NCBI RefSeq assembly: GCF_001610895.1
Contig: NZ_CP011273.1
Span: 6,200,001-6,264,000, forward strand
Direction: 5' to 3'
From: Planctomyces sp. SH-PL62
GTDB lineage: Bacteria > Planctomycetota > Planctomycetia > Isosphaerales > Isosphaeraceae
DNA length: 64,000 bases
Shown: in pieces, positions 16,096 through 26,478 of the stretch
Numbering within the stretch: the first letter of the stretch is position 1
Layout of the letters: the number at the start of each line of letters is the position of its first letter
The notes under the pieces: model-generated
What the model was told of the DNA's origin: nothing
Database searches by the model: none
What the model saw: only the letters and a program-made list of their open reading frames with translations
Translations under genes and position numbers: made by a program

Positions 16096-17355
16096 ATGAA
16101 GTTCGTCCACGCCGCCGACCTGCACATCGACAGCCCCCTGCGCGGGCTGGAGCACTACGAGGGGGCGCCCGTCGAGCGGGTGCGGCTGGCCACGCGGGCC
16201 GCCCTGACGAACCTCGTCCGGGTCTGCATCGAGGAGGAGGCGTCGTTCCTGGTCGTCGCCGGCGACCTCTTCGACGGCGACTGGAACGACTTCAACACGG
16301 CCCTCTTCGCCGCCGCCCAGATGCGGGCCCTGCGGAACCACGGCGTCCGCGTCTTCGTCATCCGGGGCAACCACGACTCCCGCGACGAGATGAGCTACCG
16401 CGTCCCCTGGCCCGACAACTTCCACATGCTCGACTACCGCGAGCCCGAGACCGTCGTCCTGGAAGACCTCGGCGTGGCCATCCACGGCATGAGCTTCCCC
16501 CGCCGCGAGCTGACCGAGAACCTCGTCCCGCGCTATCCGAAACCCATCAAGGGATTGATGAACATCGGCCTGTTGCACACCAACGCCACCGGCTCGCTCG
16601 ACCACGACTCCTACGCCCCCTGCTCGGTCGGCGAGCTGGCCGCCAAGGGCTACGACTACTGGGGCCTGGGCCACATCCACAAGCGCGAGGTCCTCCACGA
16701 AGGCCCCCACGTCGTCTATCCGGGCAACACCCAGGGCCGCCACGTCCGCGAGACGGGCGACAAGGGCTGCGTCGTCGCGACCGTCCGGGGGGGCGAGGTC
16801 GCGTCGCTGGACTTCCGGTCGACCGACGTCCTCCGCTGGCGCCGCGAGACGATCGCGCTCGAGCCCGAGGACGGCGTCGACGAGCTGATCGACGCCGCCC
16901 GGGTCCGGCTCAAGGCCGTCGCCGACGAGGCCGACGGCCGCCTGGCCGCCGTCCGGCTGGAGGTCAAGGGCCGCTGCCGCGCCCACCGAATCCTCGGCGA
17001 CGAGACCCGGCGGCTGGAGACCGTCGCCCAGCTTCGCGCCCTGCCGGGCGAATTCACCGAGGACCTCTGGGTCGAGAAGATCAAGATGGAGACCGACCAC
17101 CCCCTCGACCGCGACCAGCTCCGCAAGGGCCGCGACGTCCTGGGCGACCTGCTCCGTTCCATCGACGGCGTCCGATCCGACCAAACCGCGCTCGGCGAAC
17201 TCGGCCTCCAGATCCGCAAGCTCACCAACAAGGTGGCCCTGGAGCTGAAGGACGAGGGGGACCTGGAATTCGCCGGCGCCGACCAGCTCGCCCGGTGGCT
17301 CCGCCAGGCCGAGGACGAGCTGCTCAACCGCCTGACGACGGAGCGCCGCTCATGA
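16096..17355 (+). CDS. SbcD/YhaO-type metallophosphoesterase, DNA repair exonuclease
   Basis: The 419-residue protein carries all metallophosphoesterase motifs in order: HAADLHIDSPL (5-15), VVAGDLFDG (about 53-61), IRGNHDS (about 92-98), GLLHTN (about 155-160) and GLGHIHKRE (about 191-199). These bind two metal ions for phosphodiester cleavage. It resembles Mre11/SbcD nucleases, and the partner gene downstream makes the YhaO/YhaN-type pair the best match. The C-terminal 150 residues probably contact the ATPase partner. No signal peptide is present. Its stop overlaps the start of the ATPase gene by four bases (ATGA), so the two are translationally coupled. Confidence 0.88.
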   Translation: MKFVHAADLHIDSPLRGLEHYEGAPVERVRLATRAALTNLVRVCIEEEASFLVVAGDLFDGDWNDFNTALFAAAQMRALRNHGVRVFVIRGNHDSRDEMSYRVPWPDNFHMLDYREPETVVLEDLGVAIHGMSFPRRELTENLVPRYPKPIKGLMNIGLLHTNATGSLDHDSYAPCSVGELAAKGYDYWGLGHIHKREVLHEGPHVVYPGNTQGRHVRETGDKGCVVATVRGGEVASLDFRSTDVLRWRRETIALEPEDGVDELIDAARVRLKAVADEADGRLAAVRLEVKGRCRAHRILGDETRRLETVAQLRALPGEFTEDLWVEKIKMETDHPLDRDQLRKGRDVLGDLLRSIDGVRSDQTALGELGLQIRKLTNKVALELKDEGDLEFAGADQLARWLRQAEDELLNRLTTERRS

Positions 17356-20300
17356 AGATCCGCAAGCTCCAGATCGGCGCCTACGGCCGCTTCCGCGACC
17401 TCGACCTGACCTTCGAGGGCCAGGGCGTCCAGATGATCCTGGGCCCGAACGAGGCCGGCAAGACCACCCTCCTGGAGTTCGTCCGCGAGCTCCTGTTCGG
17501 CTTCGGCGAGCGCACGCCCTACGCCTTCGGCACCGCCTCCGGCCGGATCGAAGGGGCCGCGGACCTCGCCCTCGACGACGGCCGACTGGTGGAGCTTCGC
17601 CGCCGCAAGGGGCGCAAGAACACCGTCTCGGGCCGGATCGAGGGGGGCGGCGAGGGGGCCGTCGATCTCGACGAGGCCGGGTTCGAGGCCCTGCTGGGGA
17701 GCGCCTCGCTCAACCTCTTCCGCTCGGTCTTCGCCTTCGGGCTGGAGGAGCTGGCCGCCGGCGAGAAGTCGCTGGCCGACCAGAGCGTCAAGTCGGTCCT
17801 CTTCAGCGCCGGGGCCTCCGGCGCGGCCGACCCGAAGCGGGTGCTGGAGTCGCTGGACGCCGACGCCCGCAAGCTCTACACCGACGGCTCGCGCAACCTC
17901 GTCGTGAACAAGCTCCTGACCGACCTGGCCGAGCTGTCGAAGCAGGTCAAGGGGAAGAGCATCCGCTGCGAGGCCTACGAGCAGCGCCGCAACGACCTGC
18001 GGGACGCCGAGGCCGAGGCCGAGGCCCTGTCCGCCGACCTGCTGGAAGCCGCCCGCGACCTGGCGCTCCGGGAGAAGCTGGCCAAGGCCCACGCCCCCTG
18101 GCGCGAGCTGTCGTTGATCCGTCGCGAGCGCGAGGGGCTGTCCGCCCCGCAGGGCTTCCCCGCCGACGGCCTCGCGCGGTTCGACGCGATCGAGGTCGAG
18201 GCCGCCCGGCTCGCCGAGGAACGGGAGAAGCAGCGGGAGGCCGCCGCGAAGGCCGAGCGGACCCTGGCCGACGTCCAGTTCGACCCCCGCCTGATCGAGC
18301 GTCGCACCGTCGTGGAGGGGCTCTATCGCTCCATCGAGGCCGTCGGCCAGGCCCGCCGCGAGCTGCCGGAAGACCGCCGCACGCGCGACGCCGCCCTCCG
18401 CGACGCGGCCTCGCGGCTCGCCGGCCTCGCCCCGTCGTGGACGCTCGAAGACCTTCGCGGCTTCCGGCCCACCGCCGAGCGGAAGGACCGCTTCGACCGA
18501 CTGGTCGCCGAGCGCGACCGCCGCGAGAAGGCCCTGGGCGAGCTGGCCTCGCGCCGCGACGACCTGCGGGGGGACCTCGACGAGAAGGCCGCCGAGCTGG
18601 CCGCGCTCGGCGAGCCGGCCGACGTCGCCCCCTGGGCCGCCCTGCTCCTCGAGGCGGACGAGTACACGAAGAACGTCCAGGACTGCGACCGCCGACGCGC
18701 CGAGCACCGCAAGCTCCAGCGCGAGGCGGACGACCTGCTCCCCCGGCTCGCCCCCCCCCTGGCTTCGCCGACGCTCCGCGCCGTCCAGCTCCCGGCGCCG
18801 CCGCGCGAGGCCGTCGCACGGTTCAAGCTGGACCTCCAGAAGATCGACCAGCGGGTCGAGGCCGCGGAGTCCGGGCTGCGGAAGGACGAGGCCGAGCTGG
18901 CCGCCCTGGAACGCGAGGTCGCCGCCCTCAGCCGTCGCGACGGCGACCTCCCCAGCCGCGACCTCCTCGACGAGATGCGGCGGGGCCGCGACGCCGGCTG
19001 GGACCTGGTGCGCCGCAAGTTCGCCGAGCAGCAGGACGTCGAGGCCGAGATCCGCGACTGGCTCGCCGACCACGCCGCCGAGGCGGTCCCCGACCTGATC
19101 GACGCCTTCCCGGCGATGGTCCGCGAGACCGACCGCTACGCCGACGAGCTGTTCCGCCACTCCAGCGCCGTCGCCAAGCTGGAGCAGCTCCACGCCCTCC
19201 GCGACCGCATCCGGCGCGACCGCGAGGCGCTCGACGACCTCCAGGCCGACGCCGATGCGACCCTCGGCCGCTGGCGGGACCTCTGGGCCGACTGCGGGTT
19301 CGTCCCCCTGGCCCCCGAGGCGATGGAAGGCTGGCTCGACCGCCTGGAGGCCCTGCGCGGGGTCCAGGCGCGGCTGGCCGAGAACGAGCAGGAGGGCCGC
19401 CTCGTCCGCGAAGCGATCGACGCCTACGAGCGCCGGCTCGCCGAGCTGACCGGCCGGGAAGGCCCCGGCCCCCGGCTGCTGGCCGAGGCCCGCGAGCGCG
19501 AGCGGACGATCCGCGAGACCGAGCGGTCCCGCGCCGACCTCCAGGCCGCCTGCGTCCGCCTCCGCAAGAAGGCCGAGGACGCCGACGCCGAGATCGCCGC
19601 CCGACGCGCCGACGAGGCCGAATGGGACGCCCGCCGCATCGACCTCCTCCGCGAGCTGGATCTCCCCGAAAGCTGGGACGTCTCGCTCCTCGGCCGCGTG
19701 CTCCAGGGCCTGGCCGAGACGACGCTGGAGCTGAAGAAGGCCGACGACCGCGAAGCCCGGATCGCCGCCCACGAAGCCCGGCTCGCCGAGTTCGAGCCCC
19801 GGGTGCGGACCCTGGTCGAGGAGCTGGCGCCCGACCTGATCGACGCGGCTCCCGAGCAGGCCGCCGCCGCGCTCCACGCCCGCCTGACCGACAGCGTCCA
19901 GGCGCGCGAGCGGCGGGCGAACCTGGAGAAGAACCGGGCCGACGCCCTGGCCGAGGCCGCCCTCCGCGACGACCGCCTGACCCGGCTCCAGGCCGACCGC
20001 GACGCCCTGCTCGCCGCCGCCGGCGCCGAGACCGCCGACGCCTTCCGCGCCGTGGCCGAACGGGCCGCTCGGATCGTCGACCTGGAGAACCAGGCCCGCG
20101 ACCGGGGCCGCGAGTTCGACCGGCTCCGCGAGCCCGAGCCGCTCGACGCCTTCGTGGCCCGCCTGGAGTCGGCCGACGCCCCGGGCCTGGAGGCCGATCG
20201 CGCCGGGGCCGACGCCCGCCACAAGCAGCTCCAGGCCCGGAAGAGCGAGGCCGACCAGAAGGTCGGCTCGTGCCGCCAGCTCCTTTCGGAGTACGAGAAG

Positions 20301-20963
20301 GGGGGAGGCGACGCGGCCGAGATCCAGGAGAAGGTCTCCGCCCGTCGCGCCGAGCTGGCCGCGATCGTCGACCGCTACGTCCCCCTGGTCTTCGCCCAGC
20401 ACCTGCTCAAGCAGGCCATCGCCCGCTTCGAGCAGGGCTCCCGCCCCGAGATGCTCCGGGAGACCTCGCGGATCTTCGAGACGATGACCGGCGGCCGCTA
20501 CGTCCGCGTCGAGCGCCCGGACGACGACGAGGCCCCGCTCCAGGTCCGCCGGGTCGACGACGAGGTCCTCGAGCCCCACCAGCTCTCCGCCGGCACCCGC
20601 GAGCAGCTCTACCTGGCCGTCCGCCTGGCGTACGTCCTGCACTATTGCGGACGCGCCGAGTCGCTGCCTATCGTGATGGACGACGTGCTGGCGAACTTCG
20701 ACGACGACCGCTCCCGGCGCACGCTGCGGGCCCTGGGCGAGATCTCCGGGAAGGTGCAGGTGCTGTTCCTGACGTGCCACCCGCACGTCGTGGAGCTGGG
20801 CCGCGAGGTCTTCCCGCTGCTCCGCCCGATCTCGCTCTCGCCCGCCGGGAAGCCGGCCGAGCCCGCGCCGGAGGCCGGCGCGGGAGCCGCGGGCGAGGGG
20901 CCGCCTCGGGCCGGGAAGGGCCGCCGCCATCGCACGCTCCTGGACCTCTCCCCGTCCAACTGA
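17352..20963 (+). CDS. YhaN/SbcC-like SMC-type ATPase
   Basis: The 1203-residue protein is the ATPase partner of the preceding nuclease. The Walker A motif is GPNEAGKTT (about 31-39), directly followed by LLEFVRELLFGFG. The C-terminal lobe has the signature SAGTREQLYLA (about 1079) and the Walker B motif LPIVMDDVLANFDD (about 1104). Between the lobes are long heptad-rich coiled-coil arms full of A, E, R and L, as in SbcC/Rad50 and YhaN. Residues about 1170-1203 form a proline- and glycine-rich tail. The pair would process DNA ends in the cytoplasm. The unusual point is the neighbourhood: a secreted GH32-like gene starts only 16 bases after this stop. Confidence 0.87.
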   Translation: MKIRKLQIGAYGRFRDLDLTFEGQGVQMILGPNEAGKTTLLEFVRELLFGFGERTPYAFGTASGRIEGAADLALDDGRLVELRRRKGRKNTVSGRIEGGGEGAVDLDEAGFEALLGSASLNLFRSVFAFGLEELAAGEKSLADQSVKSVLFSAGASGAADPKRVLESLDADARKLYTDGSRNLVVNKLLTDLAELSKQVKGKSIRCEAYEQRRNDLRDAEAEAEALSADLLEAARDLALREKLAKAHAPWRELSLIRREREGLSAPQGFPADGLARFDAIEVEAARLAEEREKQREAAAKAERTLADVQFDPRLIERRTVVEGLYRSIEAVGQARRELPEDRRTRDAALRDAASRLAGLAPSWTLEDLRGFRPTAERKDRFDRLVAERDRREKALGELASRRDDLRGDLDEKAAELAALGEPADVAPWAALLLEADEYTKNVQDCDRRRAEHRKLQREADDLLPRLAPPLASPTLRAVQLPAPPREAVARFKLDLQKIDQRVEAAESGLRKDEAELAALEREVAALSRRDGDLPSRDLLDEMRRGRDAGWDLVRRKFAEQQDVEAEIRDWLADHAAEAVPDLIDAFPAMVRETDRYADELFRHSSAVAKLEQLHALRDRIRRDREALDDLQADADATLGRWRDLWADCGFVPLAPEAMEGWLDRLEALRGVQARLAENEQEGRLVREAIDAYERRLAELTGREGPGPRLLAEARERERTIRETERSRADLQAACVRLRKKAEDADAEIAARRADEAEWDARRIDLLRELDLPESWDVSLLGRVLQGLAETTLELKKADDREARIAAHEARLAEFEPRVRTLVEELAPDLIDAAPEQAAAALHARLTDSVQARERRANLEKNRADALAEAALRDDRLTRLQADRDALLAAAGAETADAFRAVAERAARIVDLENQARDRGREFDRLREPEPLDAFVARLESADAPGLEADRAGADARHKQLQARKSEADQKVGSCRQLLSEYEKGGGDAAEIQEKVSARRAELAAIVDRYVPLVFAQHLLKQAIARFEQGSRPEMLRETSRIFETMTGGRYVRVERPDDDEAPLQVRRVDDEVLEPHQLSAGTREQLYLAVRLAYVLHYCGRAESLPIVMDDVLANFDDDRSRRTLRALGEISGKVQVLFLTCHPHVVELGREVFPLLRPISLSPAGKPAEPAPEAGAGAAGEGPPRAGKGRRHRTLLDLSPSN

Positions 20964-20979
20964 ACAGGAACGTCCCGCG

Positions 20980-23202
20980 ATGAGCATCCGCTTCAGTCGA
21001 CTCCGATCGATCTCGCTCCTCGTCGCCCTCCTGGGCCTCGCCGGCCTCGCGAGGGGGGCCGAGGTCGAGATCCGCGACAAGACCCTGGTCGTCTGGGCGG
21101 CGCCGGCGAACACGACCCAGCAGGGGACGGGCGTCCTGACGATCCAGCGGCCGGGCGGGCCGTTTGACTCCGTCGTCCTCGGCGAACTGGCGCCCGGGCG
21201 CTGGATGGCCGGCAGCGAGTTCTTCCATCGCACTCACGCCGATCAGGCCGCCTGGCCCGCCGAGACCGCCGGACCCGAGACGTTCGTCCAGATCGCCGTC
21301 GCGTACAGGGGCAAGCACGTCTCGATTCATCGCGACGGCCGACTTTACGCCGAGTACGACATGGCCTCCGAGCCCGCCGCGTTCTCCTCGTCGAGCGTCG
21401 TCCTGCTGGGCCTGCGTCATCTGGAGATGCTGGGCGGGCCGACGTTCCTGGGCCGGATCGAGGACGCGAGGATCTACCCCGTCGCACTCAACGCCGAGGC
21501 CCTGGCGAAGCTCAGGGCCGACGAGCCGTCGGAGCCGAAGCCCCTCGCCTGGTGGACGTTCGACGACGGCGAGGCCGAGGACCGGATGGGGACCTTCCCC
21601 CCCGCCAGGCTGATGGGCGCGGCGACCGTCCGCGACGGCCGGCTGCACCTGGACGGCGGCTACGCGATGGTCGGCAAGGGGCTTGGCCCGACGCGGACCC
21701 GAGCCACCGAGGACTGGCCGACGTACCACGTCACCGCCCTGCCGAGCGAGGGCCTGGCCCGTCCCTACGACGCCAACGGCTGCATCTACTGGAAGGGCAA
21801 ATATCACCTGATGTACATCTACCAGGACCCGAAGCTCCCCAAGGGGGGCCACTGCTGGGGCCACGCCGTCAGCACGGACCTGGTGGACTGGACCTTCCTG
21901 CCGCCGGCCCTCGTCCCCCAGCCCGAGGATAAGGACGTGGGGATCTTCAGCGGCAACGCCTTCCTCGACAAGGACGGCGTGCCCACCCTCTGCTGGTTCG
22001 GCGTCGAGGCCGGCGTCTGCGTGGCCACCGCCCAGGACGACGACCTGATCGCCTGGAAGAAGCATCCCAGGAACCCGATCATCCCCATGCCCAAACCGGG
22101 CGAGCCGGGCCACGGCGAGTACACCGTCTGGGACCCGTACCTCTGGCTCGAAGGGGACGACTACATCTGCCTGCTGGGGGGCAACAAGCTCCCCAACGGC
22201 AAGGACACGCTCTACACGATGAAGTCCCCGGACCTCGTCTCGTGGACGCCCGTCGGCCCGTTCTTCGAGCACCCCGACCTCTCGTGGACCACCGAGGGGG
22301 AGGACTGCTCCTGTCCGGACTTCTTCAAGCTGGGCGACAAGCGGGCGCTCCTCTGCATCAGCCACAAGGTCGGCGGACGGCTCTACATCGGCCGCTATGA
22401 GAATGAGCGCTTCTTCCCGGAGAAGCACGTCCGCATGAGCTGGCCGGGCGGGCAGTTCTTCGCGCCCGAGAGCCTGCTGGACGACAAAGGGCGGCGGATC
22501 ATCTGGGCCTGGGTGACCGACCCGCGCACCCTGCCGACCCAGCAGGCGACCGGCTCCGGCGTGCAGAGCCTCCCGCGCGTGATCGACCTGGACGCCGACG
22601 GGAACCTGACCATCAAGCCCGTCCCCGAGCTGGAGCGGCTGCGTCGCAACCACCGCCGTTCCGCGGACATGTCCGTCGCCGGCGAGTTCGTCGTCTCCAC
22701 CTTCGACGGCGAGGCGATCCGGGGCGACGCGATGGAGCTGGCCCTGTGGGTCGATCCGGCCGCCGCCGAGGAGGTCGCCGTCGCCGTGCGCTCCACCACC
22801 GACGACTCCGAGAAGACCGTCATCCGGTACACGCCCGCGACCAAGACGCTGGCGATCGACTCGTCGAAGTCGACCCGGCGCGAGGACGTGGTCTACACCA
22901 ACGGCCCGCTGGACACCGGCGGCCTGCTGCGTGGTTCGGACTACAAGAACCCCCGGAACGTGGTCGAGGCCCCGCTGGAATTGAAGCCCGGCGAGCCGCT
23001 CACGCTCCGCATCTTCCTGGACGGCCCCATGCTGGAAGTCTTCGCCAACGACCGCCAGTGCCTCACCCAGCAGGTCTTCCCCGAGAGCAAGGAGGCGACC
23101 CTGGTGAAAGTCTCGGCCAAAGGCGGCCCCGTCGTCTTCGGCGGGATCACGGCCTGGGACATGGACCCCGCGAAGTTCATCGATCAGAAGGGAGCCCGCT
23201 GA
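20980..23202 (+). CDS. exported GH32-like (beta-fructosidase family) protein with LamG-like domain
   Basis: The 740-residue protein has a signal peptide (about 1-26) and an N-terminal LamG-like part (about 30-175, with [20 protein letters not shown]). A catalytic part from about 240 to 560 resembles five-bladed GH32 enzymes. The nucleophile motif reads [19 protein letters not shown] (about 259-277) instead of the common [19 protein letters not shown] (about 382) stands at the R-D-P position and [12 protein letters not shown] (about 441) at the E-C position. A C-terminal beta-sandwich (about 560-740), with LEVFANDRQ, matches the GH32 C-terminal domain. It probably cleaves fructans or related glycans in the periplasm. 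It starts 16 bases after the YhaN-like gene and ends one base before the GNAT gene. Confidence 0.8.
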   Translation: MSIRFSRLRSISLLVALLGLAGLARGAEVEIRDKTLVVWAAPANTTQQGTGVLTIQRPGGPFDSVVLGELAPGRWMAGSEFFHRTHADQAAWPAETAGPETFVQIAVAYRGKHVSIHRDGRLYAEYDMASEPAAFSSSSVVLLGLRHLEMLGGPTFLGRIEDARIYPVALNAEALAKLRADEPSEPKPLAWWTFDDGEAEDRMGTFPPARLMGAATVRDGRLHLDGGYAMVGKGLGPTRTRATEDWPTYHVTALPSEGLARPYDANGCIYWKGKYHLMYIYQDPKLPKGGHCWGHAVSTDLVDWTFLPPALVPQPEDKDVGIFSGNAFLDKDGVPTLCWFGVEAGVCVATAQDDDLIAWKKHPRNPIIPMPKPGEPGHGEYTVWDPYLWLEGDDYICLLGGNKLPNGKDTLYTMKSPDLVSWTPVGPFFEHPDLSWTTEGEDCSCPDFFKLGDKRALLCISHKVGGRLYIGRYENERFFPEKHVRMSWPGGQFFAPESLLDDKGRRIIWAWVTDPRTLPTQQATGSGVQSLPRVIDLDADGNLTIKPVPELERLRRNHRRSADMSVAGEFVVSTFDGEAIRGDAMELALWVDPAAAEEVAVAVRSTTDDSEKTVIRYTPATKTLAIDSSKSTRREDVVYTNGPLDTGGLLRGSDYKNPRNVVEAPLELKPGEPLTLRIFLDGPMLEVFANDRQCLTQQVFPESKEATLVKVSAKGGPVVFGGITAWDMDPAKFIDQKGAR

Positions 23203-23203
23203 C

Positions 23204-23629
23204 GTGGCCCTGACCTACCAGCGCGAAGCCTACCCCGCGCTCGACGTCGAGGAGTTCATCGACGTCCTCGTCCGATCGACGCTGGCCGAGCGCCGGCCGA
23301 TCGACCGGCCCGACGCGCTCCGGGGGATGCTGGCGAATGCTGACGTGATCCTGACCGCCCGCGACGACGGCCGGCTCGTCGGCGTCTCCCGGGCGCTCAC
23401 GGATTTCCACTTCTGCACGTATCTCTCGGACCTGGCGGTGGACGTCGCCTTCCAGGGCCGGGGGATCGGCCGCGAGCTGATCCGCCTGACGCACGAGGCG
23501 GCCGGGCGGCACACGACCCTGATCCTGCTGGCCGCCCCCAAGGCGCGGACCTACTACCCGCACGTCGGCATGACCCCCCACGAATCCTGCTGGACGATCC
23601 CCCCCGGCCCGAGGCCCGAGACGCCATGA
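23204..23629 (+). CDS. GNAT family N-acetyltransferase
   Basis: This 141-residue cytoplasmic protein has the short GNAT fold. The acetyl-CoA pyrophosphate loop is [13 protein letters not shown] (about 83-95), preceded by the strand YLSDLAVD and followed by [18 protein letters not shown], typical of the C-terminal part. It transfers an acetyl group to an amine on an unknown substrate. The GTG start at 23204 lies one base after the preceding stop, with AGAAGGGAG upstream at suitable spacing. The stop overlaps the next gene by four bases (ATGA), so translation of the three genes from 20980 onward appears coupled. Confidence 0.8.
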   Translation: MALTYQREAYPALDVEEFIDVLVRSTLAERRPIDRPDALRGMLANADVILTARDDGRLVGVSRALTDFHFCTYLSDLAVDVAFQGRGIGRELIRLTHEAAGRHTTLILLAAPKARTYYPHVGMTPHESCWTIPPGPRPETP

Positions 23630-24204
23630 TCGACCGCCCCGAAATCGACGCCGGCGCCGAGACCGACGCCCCCCTGCGCGTCGTGCGGGCGGTCCCCCTG
23701 CCGAAGCAGTTCGTGATCGTGGGGGGCGTGCACAGCCTGGGGATCGCCCTGTTCGTCGGGTTCCTGTCCCTCGTGGCGCTGAAGCTGGGGGCCGATTTCG
23801 CCAACGGCGGCTCGGGCGACGCCAACCTGCCGTTCGCCCTCGCCTGGGCGACGGCGGCCTTCGGGATCGCCTTCCTCGCGCTCTGGTCGCTCCACTATGC
23901 GATCCTGATCAGGAGGCGCTCCCAGACCGCCTACGTGATCTTCCCCGACCGGGTGGAGGTCCGGCGCGACGGCTCGCCCCGGCCGTCGGACGTGATCCCG
24001 CTCGACCGCACGATCGCCGTGCAGTCGTGGGCCGGGCCCCTCCTCCGCCCCCAGGGGCTGGCGACCCTCACGCTGGTGGTCGAGGACCCCCCGGACCCGT
24101 CCGGCCGCCGCCGGCACGTCTTCCACCCCCTGCCCAACATCCCCGAGCCCGACGCGGTCGCCGACCTCATCCGCTCACGGCTCCCCGCCCGCGCGTCGTC
24201 CTGA
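23626..24204 (+). CDS. membrane protein, function unknown
   Basis: The 192-residue protein has two hydrophobic segments, [20 protein letters not shown] (about 37-56) and [20 protein letters not shown] (about 70-89). A soluble part of about 100 residues follows ([41 protein letters not shown]), which resembles the PH-like domain of bacterial membrane proteins. That resemblance is by eye only. The ATG overlaps the stop of the GNAT gene by four bases. It ends 50 bases before the stop of the convergent nadE gene. Confidence 0.65.
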   Translation: MIDRPEIDAGAETDAPLRVVRAVPLPKQFVIVGGVHSLGIALFVGFLSLVALKLGADFANGGSGDANLPFALAWATAAFGIAFLALWSLHYAILIRRRSQTAYVIFPDRVEVRRDGSPRPSDVIPLDRTIAVQSWAGPLLRPQGLATLTLVVEDPPDPSGRRRHVFHPLPNIPEPDAVADLIRSRLPARASS

Positions 24205-24254
24205 AATCGGACGAGGCGGGACGTGTCGCCGGTTCCGTCCGGCCCGCTGATTGA

Positions 24255-26273
24255 TCAGTCCCGCGCCCAGCGGAGCCAGGCGTCGGCGTCGGCGTCGCTG
24301 GGCATGCGCCAGTCGCCCCGAGGGGAGAGGCTCACGGTGCCGACCTTGGGCCCGTCGGGGACGCACGACCGCTTGTACTGCTGGGCGAAGAAGCGGGAGA
24401 GGAACGTCTTCAACGTCTTCGCCACCAGCTCCGGCGCGTACGCCTTCGAGAACGGGGCGAACCGGCTCAGGAAGAGGATCTTCTCGGGGGTGCAGCCGAC
24501 CCGAACGAGGTGGTAGAGGAAGAAGTCGTGCAGCTCGTAGGGGCCCAGGGCGTCTTCGGTGGACTGCAAGATCTCCCCGCGCCGGGAAGGGGGGAGCAGC
24601 TCGGGGGAGATGGTCGTCTCGGCGATCGAGGTCAGGGTGTCCCGGGCGGGTCCCTCGGGGAACTCGTGCTGGGCGACGTACATGACCAGGAACCGCACGA
24701 GGGTCTTGGGGATCGAGCAGTTGGGGTTGTACATGCTCATGTGATCGGCGTTGTACGTCGACCAGCCCAGCGCCATCTCCGAGAGGTCGCCGGTCCCCAC
24801 GACGAACCCGCGCGACATCAGGAGGAACGTCCGCAGCCGCGCCTGGACGTTCTCGAAGACCAGGTCCTTCCGCCGGTCCTCGGGGACGTCGTGCAGGGCC
24901 TCGCGGAAGGCGGCCACGTCCAGGCCCCGGACGTCGATCCCGAACGGCGAGTGGCCCAGGTCCTGGAAGGTCCGCAGGGCCAGCGGGGCGATGTCGATGG
25001 CCTCGGACGAGACCCCCAGGTGCTCCATCAGGTCGACCGCGTTGGTCCGCGTCCGGCTGGTGGTGCCGAAGCCGGGCATCGTCAGCCCGCGCAGCAGCTT
25101 CCGATCCAGCCCCAGCAGGTCCAGCGTCTTGACCGCGACCAGCAGCGCGAGCGTCGAGTCGAGCCCGCCGGAGACCCCCAGGTGGAGCGTCGTCCCGGCC
25201 GGCAGCCGCTCCACCCGCTTGGCCAGGCCGGCGACCTGGATCTCGAAGATCTCGGCGCATCGGCGCTTCAGCTCGGGGCCGCTCTCGGGGACGAACGGCG
25301 CGGCGGGCACGAATCGCTTCAGGTCCGCGGGCTCGCTCAGGCTCAGGCCCGTCGGGATGCGGCGGAAGGGCCGCGCCAGGCCGAAGGGCGCCTCGAACGT
25401 CGCCTCCGAACGGCGCTGGAACGTCACCCGGGCGACGTCCACGTCGCGCTCGATCCAGTACGACCCGCGCTCCACCGTCCGGCCGTCCCCCACCCGGCGG
25501 GACTCCTCCAGCAACCGGCCGTTCTCGGCGATCAGGCAGTGGCCGCCGAAGACCAGGTCGGTCGTCGATTCGGTCGGGCCGGAGCCGGCGTAGGCGTACG
25601 CGGCGAGGCAGCGGCCGGACTGGCCGACGACGAGGTCGGTCCGGTACGCGCTCTTGCCGATCGTCTCGTTGCTGGCCGAGAGGTTGAGCAGCAAGGTCGC
25701 CCCCGCCAGCGCCTGGAAGGAGCTGGGGGGGATCGGCAGCCAGAGGTCCTCGCAGATCTCGACCCCGATCACCGCGTCGCGCCCGGCCTCGCCGGCGCCC
25801 TCGGCCTGGAACAGCAGGTCGATCCCGAACGGCGTCGGGCGGCCCAGGACCTCGACCTCCGCCGGCTCGGCCCCGGTCGCGGGACGGAACCAGCGGCGCT
25901 CGTAGAATTCCTTGTAATTCGGGATGTGCTGCTTGGGGACGATCCCCCGCACGCCGCCGCCGTCGACCACCGCCGCGACGTTGTAGAGGTGCGGCCCGAC
26001 CCCCAGCGGGAGCCCGACCACCACCACCCGCGGCTTCCCCGCGTTGGCCTCGACGACCGCCGCCAGCGCGTCGAGCGCGGCATTCAGCAGGGTCGGCTGG
26101 TGGAAGAGGTCGGCGCAGGTGTAGCCGGTGAGGCAAAGCTCGGGGAAGACGGCGACGTCGCAGCCTTCCAGCCGCTCCAGGACGCCGACGACCTCGCGGG
26201 CGTTGGCCGCCGGGTCCCCCACCGAAGTCCGGATCGATGCGCAAGCGACGCGGACCATACCGAATACGTTCAT
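24255..26273 (-). CDS. nadE: glutamine-dependent NAD+ synthetase
   Basis: The 672-residue protein makes NAD from deamido-NAD, ATP and glutamine, the last step of NAD synthesis, in the cytoplasm. The N-terminal nitrilase-type glutaminase domain has its catalytic triad in VFPELCLTG (Glu, about 45), PKQHIPNYKEFYE (Lys, about 115-127) and EICEDLW (Cys, about 171). The C-terminal synthetase domain has the ATP loop SGGLDS (about 367-372) and the conserved GTGDLSEMALGWSTYNADHM and SLSPRGDWRMPSD. The two-domain layout and length match the long actinobacterial-type NadE. The ATG at 26273 follows GGGAAAG; an internal ATG at 26258 is possible. It stands alone, divergent from the M1 peptidase gene. Confidence 0.95.
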   Translation of the reverse strand: MNVFGMVRVACASIRTSVGDPAANAREVVGVLERLEGCDVAVFPELCLTGYTCADLFHQPTLLNAALDALAAVVEANAGKPRVVVVGLPLGVGPHLYNVAAVVDGGGVRGIVPKQHIPNYKEFYERRWFRPATGAEPAEVEVLGRPTPFGIDLLFQAEGAGEAGRDAVIGVEICEDLWLPIPPSSFQALAGATLLLNLSASNETIGKSAYRTDLVVGQSGRCLAAYAYAGSGPTESTTDLVFGGHCLIAENGRLLEESRRVGDGRTVERGSYWIERDVDVARVTFQRRSEATFEAPFGLARPFRRIPTGLSLSEPADLKRFVPAAPFVPESGPELKRRCAEIFEIQVAGLAKRVERLPAGTTLHLGVSGGLDSTLALLVAVKTLDLLGLDRKLLRGLTMPGFGTTSRTRTNAVDLMEHLGVSSEAIDIAPLALRTFQDLGHSPFGIDVRGLDVAAFREALHDVPEDRRKDLVFENVQARLRTFLLMSRGFVVGTGDLSEMALGWSTYNADHMSMYNPNCSIPKTLVRFLVMYVAQHEFPEGPARDTLTSIAETTISPELLPPSRRGEILQSTEDALGPYELHDFFLYHLVRVGCTPEKILFLSRFAPFSKAYAPELVAKTLKTFLSRFFAQQYKRSCVPDGPKVGTVSLSPRGDWRMPSDADADAWLRWARD

Positions 26274-26478
26274 GTCTTTCCCATCGCGTCGCGGACTGCC
26301 GATTGACCGGGCCTCTGCATCGAGAGTAAAACAGGACGGCCCGGGCGGCAATGCAAGTCGGTCGACTCGCCGCTCCGGCGTCGAGCCCCACGGCCCCCCG
26401 TCGCGACGATCCGAAGTCCAGGTCATGCCGCGCGAGCCCTCGTCGGCCGCTTTCGACGAACCATTCGGGGACGGACTC

